NCBI GenBank assembly: GCA_024642185.1
Contig: JAHEBR010000154.1
Location: forward strand, 1-5,504
From: Marivivens sp.
Lineage (GTDB): Bacteria > Pseudomonadota > Alphaproteobacteria > Rhodobacterales > Rhodobacteraceae
DNA length: 5,504 bases
Direction of reading: 5' to 3'
This document shows positions 1 to 5,504 of the stretch, in pieces. The notes beneath the pieces were generated by a model, which saw nothing but the letters and a program-made list of their open reading frames with translations, was not told the DNA's origin and did no database searches. The first letter of the stretch is position 1. The number at the start of each line of letters is the position of its first letter. The translations under genes were made by a program, and so were the position numbers.

Positions 1-428
1 AGGGCATAGTTACCGCCCGATCCGATGGCGGTCACGTCATGTTCGGGCTCAAGCACATCGCCCGCGCCGGTGATGACGAACAGATCCTTGCCATCCGAGA
101 CGATCAGCATCGCCTCGAGCTTTTGCAGGTATTTGTCGGTGCGCCAGTCCTTCGCCAATTCAACCGATGCGCGGGCCAATTGCCCCGGCGTCGCCTCTAG
201 CTTTTTCTCGAGCCGCTCCAGCAAGGTAAAGGCATCCGCCGTTGATCCGGCAAACCCGGCAATCACATCCAGCCCACCCGGCGAAAGCCGCCGCACCTTG
301 CGCGCCGTGCCCTTGATGACCGTCTGACCAAGGCTCACCTGCCCGTCGCCCGCGATCACCACCTTGCCGCCCTTGCGAACACCGATGATCGTCGTGCCAT
401 GCCAGCCGGGAAAATCTTCTTTTGCCAT
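1..428 (-). CDS. hslV: HslV (ClpQ), protease subunit of the HslUV ATP-dependent protease; C-terminus cut off by window edge
   Basis: HslV is the N-terminal-threonine peptidase of HslUV. It forms a double hexameric ring in the cytoplasm and degrades unfolded or regulatory proteins fed in by the ATPase HslU. The first 142 residues are visible, out of roughly 175-185 usual for the family. The precursor starts MAKEDFPGWHG, followed by the TT pair, so T12 should become the catalytic Thr1 after propeptide removal. D28 and K44 match the conserved Asp17 and Lys33 of the mature active site. Other family blocks seen are VVIAGDGQVSLGQTV, KVRRL, FAGSTADAFTLLERLE, LAKDWRTDKYLQKLEA and, at the edge, TAIGSGGNYA. 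The ATG at 426-428 is preceded by an AAGGAAAGGG Shine-Dalgarno region. The gene is separated from trxA by a terminator and probably has its own promoter. hslU would be expected next, outside the window. The extended propeptide is normal for alphaproteobacteria. Identification is firm. Confidence 0.97.
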   Translation of the reverse strand, partial: MAKEDFPGWHGTTIIGVRKGGKVVIAGDGQVSLGQTVIKGTARKVRRLSPGGLDVIAGFAGSTADAFTLLERLEKKLEATPGQLARASVELAKDWRTDKYLQKLEAMLIVSDGKDLFVITGAGDVLEPEHDVTAIGSGGNYA

Positions 429-434
429 TTGAAG

Positions 435-483
435 CCCTTTCCTTGTCAGGCTCTATATGGCGGCGCGCACCCCTTGTCGCAAG
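435..483 (-). promoter_or_regulatory. Putative hslV promoter (heat-shock-like) with ribosome binding site
   Basis: Reading on the minus strand, CTTGCGA at 483-477 is followed after 17 bases by CATATA at 459-454, preceded by C to give CCATATA. This fits a sigma-70 -35/-10 pair only moderately. It also resembles the RpoH (sigma-32) pattern, CTTG with a -10 region beginning CC and containing AT. Transcription would start near 447, leaving a leader of about 20 bases. The ribosome binding site AAGGAAAGGG lies at 444-435, six bases before the ATG. The -35 element sits only six bases beyond the T-tract of the trxA terminator. The site is seen in sequence; the sigma-factor assignment is inference from the pattern and from hslV being a heat-shock gene. 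Confidence 0.55.
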
Positions 484-488
484 TTCGC

Positions 489-517
489 AAAGAAAAGGGC
501 GCCACGAGGGCGCCCTT
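489..517 (-). terminator. Rho-independent terminator after trxA
   Basis: A perfect 9-base inverted repeat, AAGGGCGCC at 495-503 and GGCGCCCTT at 509-517, encloses a 5-base loop. On the minus strand the 3' arm runs into TTCTTT, so the T-rich tract is TTTTCTTT (496-489) when the last two stem bases are counted. It begins 21 bases after the trxA stop codon and should end the addB-addA-trxA transcript before hslV. On the plus strand no T-tract follows the hairpin, so it is directional. Confidence 0.88.
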
Positions 518-538
518 CGAAACAGGCTGGACTTGGTG

Positions 539-859
539 TCAGATCGCGCCTTCGATCCAGCTTTGCAGCGCGGCCTTCGGGGCAGCGCCTGCCTTGTTGG
601 CAACAACCTGACCGCCCTTGAACACAAACAGCGCCGGAATGCCACGAACGCCAAGCTGCGAGGGCGACATCGGGTTTTCGTCGACGTTGACCTTCACGAT
701 CTTGACGCGGCCGGCCATCTCGGCCGAAAGCTCTTCGAGGGCGGGGCCGATCATGCGGCAGGGGCCGCACCATTCGGCCCAGAAATCGACGACCACGGGA
801 ATGTCGGACTGGACAACTTCGGCATCAAAGGTTGCATCGGTGACTGCTACGGTGGCCAT
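539..859 (-). CDS. trxA: Thioredoxin (TrxA), complete, 106 aa
   Basis: This is a small cytoplasmic dithiol-disulfide oxidoreductase that reduces protein disulfides and is recharged by thioredoxin reductase. The classical active site WCGPC is present with redox cysteines C31 and C34. D25 corresponds to the buried Asp26 of the E. coli protein, and P75 in the GIPALFVF block is the cis-proline facing the active site. K56 and D60 (KVNVDENP) also match. The length of 106 residues is normal for a single-domain thioredoxin, with no signal peptide. The ATG at 857-859 is chosen because AGGAGAG (871-865) lies five bases upstream and the family N-terminus begins there; an in-frame ATG at 994 lies inside addA and adds unrelated sequence. 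The gene follows addA by 56 bases and ends in TGA just before a strong terminator. In this family name trxA is the usual symbol, though paralogues may exist elsewhere in the genome. Confidence 0.96.
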   Translation of the reverse strand: MATVAVTDATFDAEVVQSDIPVVVDFWAEWCGPCRMIGPALEELSAEMAGRVKIVKVNVDENPMSPSQLGVRGIPALFVFKGGQVVANKAGAAPKAALQSWIEGAI

Positions 860-890
860 CGGGTCTCTCCTAGGGATGTGTTGGGTCCGG

Positions 891-919
891 AACGTAGGGA
901 CCGGCGCGGGGATGGTCAA
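891..919 (-). promoter_or_regulatory. Putative trxA promoter overlapping the addA stop codon
   Basis: On the minus strand TTGACC at 919-914 (five of six matches to the TTGACA -35 consensus) is followed after exactly 17 bases by TACGTT at 896-891 (a partial match to TATAAT, keeping the first T, A and last T). The -35 element contains the addA TGA stop. Transcription would start near 884, giving a leader of about 25 bases before the trxA ATG. It would let trxA be expressed apart from the weakly expressed add genes. An imperfect inverted repeat, GGTCC at 898-902 and GGACC at 884-888 (minus-strand reading), flanks the -10. The pattern is seen directly; activity is inference. Confidence 0.5.
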
Positions 920-3900
920 GACACGGCAGCGCGCCCGAGCGCCGCAGCCGTGAGATGTGGCGGAACCTCCATGAGGCGGCGACCTTCTGTCCAAAGAACG
1001 GCGGTGCGTATGGTGCGGTCGGGATAAATCTGGGCCATTGCAGCGGCATAGGCGCCGAGTTGGCGCAAGATGCCGTCAGGAATATGTTTGGGGCTATCAG
1101 GGACGCTGCGGTTCGACTTGTAGTCAATCACAAGAACGTCATCAGGGCCGACGACAAGACGATCAATTGTGCCGAAAACCGGTGCATCGCCGAGGGCCGG
1201 CAAATGGGCCGAAAAAGCCACCTCGCAAATTGCGCCTTGTGCGAAGATATCGGCCAGTGACGGCTCGCGGATCAGGGCGAGAGCGCTTTTGATCAACGGC
1301 CCGGCTTCACCGGCCATCGCGGTTTCGGCCATGCCATCGCAGATGCGCTGTGCAGCAGCTTCACGATTGCCATCTGGGATCTCGGGCAAGAGCTCGAGCA
1401 GTTTATGAAGCACCGTCCCCGCGGCAAGCGCTCTCTCGCCAAGCTCGCCCTCTGTCGCGCCCGGAAGAACTTTGGCACCTCCCAGATCCGAAGGCGAAAT
1501 CGTCGTCTTGCGTAGAGGCAGATCGTCAATAGGACCAAGATCAAGCCGCGCGGTCGCAGCGGTGGTCGGCGGCCTAACCTCGTCCTCCGGCAAGGCAGAC
1601 CAATCGCCGTAGGAATATCTCGACCCGGCACCAGCCGGCGTCTCGATCGGCGCCGCGTCCGCAGCCTCCATCCCCTCAGATATTGCATTGTGCCAGCTTT
1701 CGCCTGTCTTGGCCCCGCCCGCTCCGGCGACGATCAGCCATTTCTCTGCGCGCGTCATGGCCACATAAAGGAGCCGCCGTCTTTCAAGCGAGAGGCGTTC
1801 TTCGCCGCTGGCAACTGCGGATGCGATCGACGTTGGTGTGGCGTCTTTCGCCATACGCCAGACCGGGGCCGATCCTTCGGCAAGGATATGTCCGCCGCGG
1901 GGCGGTTTGCGATCGGCGGTGTCGGGCAAGATCACGATCGGCGCCTCAAGGCCTTTTGATCCATGCACCGTCATCACCCTGAGGCGCTTGCCTGCCGAAT
2001 CCGGCTGACGTTTGACCTCGGCCTCATCCCCCTCCATCCAGTCGAGAAAACCGGTCAGGCTCGGGATCTCGGCCTGCTCGTAAGTCAGAGCCTGCGAAAG
2101 CAGCGCATCAACACCATCCTCGATCTCTTCCCCGAGGCGCGCGATCAGCTTCTGCCGCCCCTCGTGCCGATTGAGAATTCGGGCGATCAGTTCAAACGGC
2201 CTGAGGAAATCGGATGTTTGCCGCAAATCATTGATGATTTCAGAGGTGTCGGGTCGCAAGCCGGGCGCGTCGCGCAGCGCCTGCCAGAGATACGCGCCTT
2301 GTGGCCGCTTGGCGGCGAGGGTGAAGAGGTCCTGCTCGGTCCAGCCGAAAAGGGGCGATTTGAGCGCCTCGGCCAACGAAAGATCATCTTCGGGAAGCGC
2401 AAGAAATTTCAGAAGCGAGAGGATGTCTCTGACGGCAAGCTCTTCGCCGATCTTGAGGCGGTCGGCCCCCGCGACCTCGAGGCCCGCAGCCTTGCAGGCG
2501 CGGATCAGGGCACCAAAAAGCGGCGAGCGCCGCTGCACGAGGATCAGGATATCCCCCTCGTTGATCCGGCGTTGGGCGAAAGTTCCTGTTGATCCAATCT
2601 CGACCGGAAGCCACTCATTCCCCTTTATGCGTTTGATCTCTTCTGCGATCATACGGGCAAGGCGCAGGTCGTGATGTTCTTCACTGACCGTATCGACAGG
2701 GTCGTGCCAGTCATGGTCTGGCGTATCGTCGGTTTTCGGGACAAGCGGCCAAAGATCGACCCGGCCCGGCATCTCGCTCTTGAAGGCGCGATGAAACACC
2801 GAACGATCGAGCCCTCGGGCGCGCTCGCCGCGGAAAACCAGATCGACCAACGACAGGATCGCGGGTGACGAGCGGAAAGAGTGCTCCATCGGCAAAGCAT
2901 TGAGCTTTTGTCCGATTGCGCCCAGCGCGCCGCCGAAATGATCCTGCATCTTGTCAAAGCCATCGGGATCGGCGCCCTGGAAGGAATAGATCGATTGCTT
3001 TTTGTCGCCGACCACAAAGATCGTGCGGTTCTTGTCGGGCGCCGCGCCTTCTCCTGCGGCAAACTCCTGCGTCAAAAGCCGGATCACCTCCCATTGCGCC
3101 GGGCTCGTGTCCTGCGCCTCGTCCACAAGGATGTGATCAATCCCCCCGTCGAGCTTGAACAAGACCCAGGCCGCAACGCCAGGATCGGTCAAGAGATCGC
3201 GGGTTTTGCGGATCAGGTCGTCAAAATCGAGCTGCCCGCGCGCGAGTTTATGCGCGTCATAGAGCGGCAGGAAAAGGCCGGCGAAATCATGGAGGGTCTC
3301 TGTCCGGCGAAGCGCGGCAAGGGCGATCCGCTGGCCCCGGCTCGCTTCGACCCGACCCATAAGAGCTTCGAGCGCAGGCATCAGCGCCAAAATCACGTCC
3401 CTTGTGGCCTTGGTCGGGAAAGATCCGATCTTTGCCGAGAACGGCTCCTTTGCGCCGCTACCGTTCAAGAGGACGCCTTCAAGAATTTCCAGCGACGCCA
3501 GTGTCGGGCCACAGAACAAGGCCAGTTTCCGAGCGGCCTCCTGATCTCTTTTCGAACCGGCCGCCAGGGCAGGGAGAATGGCCCCGATCAGATCGGCCTC
3601 GTCGCCGAGAAAGGCAAGCGAGAGAACGCTCTCTTCGTTTGCATGATCCGGTAGGCCGAAACGGCGCTTGTCAGGTCTGGCATCAGGGCCGGCAAATCTG
3701 TCTCTGTGTCTGACGATCTCGGTGGTCAGCTCGACAATCCCGCCTTCCGAGATATAGCTGCCGATCCGGTCGATGATGCCGCCATCCGGGCCCGACGAGA
3801 TTTCGTCGAGCACCGCTTCGCGCAGATGCGCTGCTGTGCGGTCGTCCATCTCGGCAAAATTCGGCGAGACGCCTGCCTCGAGCGGAAAGCGCCGCAGGAT

Positions 3901-4287
3901 CGAGGCGCAGAAAGAGTGGATCGTCTGGATCTTGAGGCCGCCCGGCGTTTCCACTGCGCGGGCAAACAGCGTCCGCGCCCCGGCCAACGCCTCGTCCCGG
4001 ATCGCGCCTTCGATCCCCATGTCGGCAAGGCTTTGCCGCAAGGGCGCGTCGTCCATCATCGCCCATTCGCCCAGCCGCTTGAACAAGCGGTTCTGCATCT
4101 CGCTCGCTGCGGCCTTGGTATAGGTGAGGCAAAGGATGTTTTGAGGATCTGTTCCATCGAGGAGCAGCCGCGCAACGCGATCAGTCAGAACCCGCGTCTT
4201 TCCCGATCCGGCGTTGGCCGACAGCCATGTCGAGGCGCGGGGGTCGGCGGCCTCGATCTGCCGCAGGGTCGCATCATCCCGGATCAT
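916..4287 (-). CDS. addA: AddA, helicase-nuclease subunit of AddAB (alphaproteobacterial type), complete, 1123 aa
   Basis: AddA is the ATP-driven 3'-5' helicase and one of the two nucleases of AddAB, which resects double-strand breaks for RecA-dependent repair and degrades linear DNA. It is a UvrD/RecB-type superfamily 1 helicase. Visible motifs in order: Q-motif Q10; Walker A ANAGSGKT at 24-31 (K30); LTYTKAAASEM near 55; TIHSFC with H124; Walker B VDEAQD at 388-393; motif III GDKKQSIYSFQG at 427-438; motif IV EHSFRSSP with R472; motif V TVHGSKGLEAP around H775; motif VI YVAMTRAEKW with R846. The C-terminal RecB-family nuclease has H961 (GTVLHKLLELL), D1042 (GTIDRL), D1055 and K1057 (IDYKSN), and Q1076/Y1080 (QLGAY), so all expected catalytic residues are present. 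Length is normal for the alphaproteobacterial family. The ATG at 4285-4287 is chosen because GGAGGA lies six bases upstream and it overlaps the addB stop as ATGA; the in-frame extension to 4419 lies inside addB. Translation is probably coupled to addB. Confidence 0.97.
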   Translation of the reverse strand: MIRDDATLRQIEAADPRASTWLSANAGSGKTRVLTDRVARLLLDGTDPQNILCLTYTKAAASEMQNRLFKRLGEWAMMDDAPLRQSLADMGIEGAIRDEALAGARTLFARAVETPGGLKIQTIHSFCASILRRFPLEAGVSPNFAEMDDRTAAHLREAVLDEISSGPDGGIIDRIGSYISEGGIVELTTEIVRHRDRFAGPDARPDKRRFGLPDHANEESVLSLAFLGDEADLIGAILPALAAGSKRDQEAARKLALFCGPTLASLEILEGVLLNGSGAKEPFSAKIGSFPTKATRDVILALMPALEALMGRVEASRGQRIALAALRRTETLHDFAGLFLPLYDAHKLARGQLDFDDLIRKTRDLLTDPGVAAWVLFKLDGGIDHILVDEAQDTSPAQWEVIRLLTQEFAAGEGAAPDKNRTIFVVGDKKQSIYSFQGADPDGFDKMQDHFGGALGAIGQKLNALPMEHSFRSSPAILSLVDLVFRGERARGLDRSVFHRAFKSEMPGRVDLWPLVPKTDDTPDHDWHDPVDTVSEEHHDLRLARMIAEEIKRIKGNEWLPVEIGSTGTFAQRRINEGDILILVQRRSPLFGALIRACKAAGLEVAGADRLKIGEELAVRDILSLLKFLALPEDDLSLAEALKSPLFGWTEQDLFTLAAKRPQGAYLWQALRDAPGLRPDTSEIINDLRQTSDFLRPFELIARILNRHEGRQKLIARLGEEIEDGVDALLSQALTYEQAEIPSLTGFLDWMEGDEAEVKRQPDSAGKRLRVMTVHGSKGLEAPIVILPDTADRKPPRGGHILAEGSAPVWRMAKDATPTSIASAVASGEERLSLERRRLLYVAMTRAEKWLIVAGAGGAKTGESWHNAISEGMEAADAAPIETPAGAGSRYSYGDWSALPEDEVRPPTTAATARLDLGPIDDLPLRKTTISPSDLGGAKVLPGATEGELGERALAAGTVLHKLLELLPEIPDGNREAAAQRICDGMAETAMAGEAGPLIKSALALIREPSLADIFAQGAICEVAFSAHLPALGDAPVFGTIDRLVVGPDDVLVIDYKSNRSVPDSPKHIPDGILRQLGAYAAAMAQIYPDRTIRTAVLWTEGRRLMEVPPHLTAAALGRAAVS

Positions 4288-4299
4288 ACCAGATCCTCC
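4284..4299 (-). promoter_or_regulatory. addB-addA translational coupling junction (RBS plus ATGA overlap)
   Basis: The last codons of addB carry GGAGGA (4299-4294), a near-perfect Shine-Dalgarno, six bases before the addA ATG at 4287. The addA ATG and the addB TGA share four bases as ATGA. This arrangement normally allows ribosomes ending addB to re-initiate on addA and so supports equal production of the two subunits of the heterodimer. The overlap also fixes the addA start. Confidence 0.85.
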
Positions 4300-5504
4300 G
4301 GCGCTACAGGGTCGGAGGTGTTCCATTCGCCAAAGCGGGCAAGGTGATCGTAATAGCTGATGTCGCCGGTCGACTGCATGGCCTGCCGCGCGGAAAAGCC
4401 ATTCCCCACATCGGCCCAATGCCGCAAAAGTTTGAGAAAAAGCGCCCAGGTCTCGTCAACGGGACAGTCTTCCATCGGCGCCGGAATAATCTTTTCTGTG
4501 CCAAGCCCAATAAAGGCCGCCCCTGCCACCTGCGCCTTTCCGGCTGCGGCAAAGGCGCCCTGTTCGGCCATGGCCGCCTGCAGAAGCAGCTGTTTGTCGA
4601 AGGCGATCTGCTGCGCCTCCGTCGAAACCTTGCCTGTCTTGTAGTCATAGATGATCACTGCCCCGTCGGGCCGCTGGTCGATCCGGTCAGGTCTGGCCTT
4701 GAGCTTCAGCGGCGGCGAGGAGATCTCGATGTGGCCTTGCGTCTCGCCGACCAGCGGCGTCCCAATGCGCCGCCGCTCTGTTTCGGTCTCAAGAAACCAG
4801 TCGGCGACCTTTTCAAAACGCGCCATCCACATCCGGCGGACGGTTGGCCAGGGGCAGTTTGCCTCCAGCTCCTCACGCGCGATGGTTAGCAGTGCCTCGC
4901 GCGCGCCTTCAGCGTCTGGGGCGGGGCCACCAAAAACAAAGCGATGAAGCATCTCGTGAACGATCGTGCCGCGCAGCGGGGCATCGGCGTTGGGCGAAAG
5001 GGGATCAAGCTCGCGCAGGCGAAGAATTCGCTCGGCATAGATCGCATAAGGGTCGCGGTAGAGACGCTGCACCTGCGTGACCGAAAGCTCGGTAAGCCGA
5101 TGGTTTGCCGGCGGGCGCGGCGAGGGGCGCTTTGCCAGGGCTACCCGCTCTCTTGGGGCGGTCTCGACAGCTGCGAGCCGCAGCCAATCTTTTCCACGCT
5201 TGCGCATCTCATCAAGCGCGGCAACGCCGCCGTTTCCTTCAAGCCCCGAAAGAAGGTTGGTCAACCTGTTGATCCAGCGCGAGGCCACGGTTTCCGCCTC
5301 GTCCGAGCGCACGGCGCGGCTGATCCAGACCTCGGGCGCGGCGACGGCCTGCTGGAAATCATGCGCGGCAAGGCCGATCCGCCGCTCAGGAAGCAAAAGC
5401 CCCGCCTCGGCCCGCATCCGGCGATTGAGCCAAGGGTCGGGCGCTGGTGCCTCGGGCCATGTGCCTTCGTTCATGCCGCCAAGGATGACAAGGTCGGCCG
5501 ACTG
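4284..5504 (-). CDS. addB: AddB, nuclease and Chi-type recognition subunit of AddAB (alphaproteobacterial type); N-terminal part lies outside the window
   Basis: The last 406 residues are visible; the alphaproteobacterial family is about 1000 residues, so roughly the first 600 are missing on the right. The frame is open to the window edge, starting QSADLVILGGMNEGTWPEAP, which matches the conserved AddB block with an NEGxWP core. AddB is a helicase-like protein without active ATPase motifs in most members, plus a C-terminal RecB-family nuclease that cuts the strand opposite to AddA. Nuclease residues seen: H in GTIVHEML (codon 4956-4958), D in RPDRID (4686-4688), D and K in YDYKTG (4644-4646 and 4638-4640), then KQLLLQAAMA, where the usual Tyr of the QLxxY motif is replaced by Gln. 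The family's iron-sulfur staple known from Bacillus AddB seems absent: the part shown has only two cysteines, at codons 4854-4856 and 4464-4466, 130 residues apart, and no clustered C-terminal cysteines. It ends in TGA overlapping addA. Identification is firm from motifs, length and neighbour. Confidence 0.95.
   Translation of the reverse strand, partial: QSADLVILGGMNEGTWPEAPAPDPWLNRRMRAEAGLLLPERRIGLAAHDFQQAVAAPEVWISRAVRSDEAETVASRWINRLTNLLSGLEGNGGVAALDEMRKRGKDWLRLAAVETAPRERVALAKRPSPRPPANHRLTELSVTQVQRLYRDPYAIYAERILRLRELDPLSPNADAPLRGTIVHEMLHRFVFGGPAPDAEGAREALLTIAREELEANCPWPTVRRMWMARFEKVADWFLETETERRRIGTPLVGETQGHIEISSPPLKLKARPDRIDQRPDGAVIIYDYKTGKVSTEAQQIAFDKQLLLQAAMAEQGAFAAAGKAQVAGAAFIGLGTEKIIPAPMEDCPVDETWALFLKLLRHWADVGNGFSARQAMQSTGDISYYDHLARFGEWNTSDPVAPEDLV

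Noticed and set aside
884..902. GGTCC/GGACC inverted repeat as a terminator after addA
   Set aside because: The stem is only five base pairs, the loop is nine bases and no T-tract follows, so it is not an intrinsic terminator.
860..994. Upstream in-frame extension of trxA by 45 codons
   Set aside because: Sequence is unlike thioredoxin and overlaps the addA 3' end; the ATG at 859 has an AGGAGAG site and matches the normal thioredoxin N-terminus.
2881..3654. Long open frame on the plus strand (257 codons), and similar plus-strand frames at 1963-2592, 3706-4347, 4227-4889 and 422-1027
   Set aside because: All lie antisense to addA, addB, trxA or hslV, whose translations carry clear family motifs. 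Their products have no recognisable domains and Arg/Pro/Ala-rich composition typical of shadow frames in high-GC coding DNA.
4288..4419. Upstream in-frame extension of addA by 44 codons
   Set aside because: It lies entirely within addB, has no family similarity, and the ATG at 4287 has a strong ribosome binding site and an ATGA overlap with addB.
1..5504. Mobile element, CRISPR array, tRNA or other RNA gene, prophage or defence island
   Set aside because: No terminal inverted repeats, regularly spaced repeats, tRNA-like folds or transposase motifs were seen; coding genes fill nearly all of the window with uniform high-GC composition.

Overview
The window is an ordinary chromosomal core region from a high-GC alphaproteobacterium, most likely a member of Rhodobacterales (Rhodobacteraceae). 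This rests on the N-terminal sequence of HslV, which has a short propeptide ending in WHG before the catalytic TT, and on the shorter alphaproteobacterial type of AddA and AddB. The order addB-addA-trxA-hslV also fits that group, from general knowledge of these genomes. All four genes lie on the minus strand, so transcription runs from right to left.

Layout from right (upstream) to left (downstream): the C-terminal part of addB enters at the right edge and ends at 4284. It overlaps the start of the complete addA (4287-916) by four bases in an ATGA junction. A 56-base gap follows, then the complete trxA (859-539). The 110-base gap after trxA holds a strong intrinsic terminator (489-517) and then a promoter-like sequence (454-483) and ribosome binding site for hslV. 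hslV begins at 428 and runs off the left edge.

AddB and AddA together form the AddAB helicase-nuclease, the alphaproteobacterial counterpart of RecBCD. It processes double-strand DNA ends for RecA loading and degrades linear DNA. Both nuclease active sites and all the AddA helicase motifs I checked look intact. TrxA is a classical WCGPC thioredoxin that may be read both from the add operon and from its own promoter over the addA stop codon. HslV is the threonine-protease subunit of the HslUV (ClpQY) protease. Its upstream sequence resembles a heat-shock (RpoH) promoter, which suits its role.

I looked for RNA genes, repeats, mobile elements, CRISPR arrays and unexplained ORFs and found none I can support. 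About 97% of the window is accounted for by the four genes. I see no undescribed system here; the points worth a second look are regulatory details and the apparent lack of the AddB iron-sulfur cysteines.
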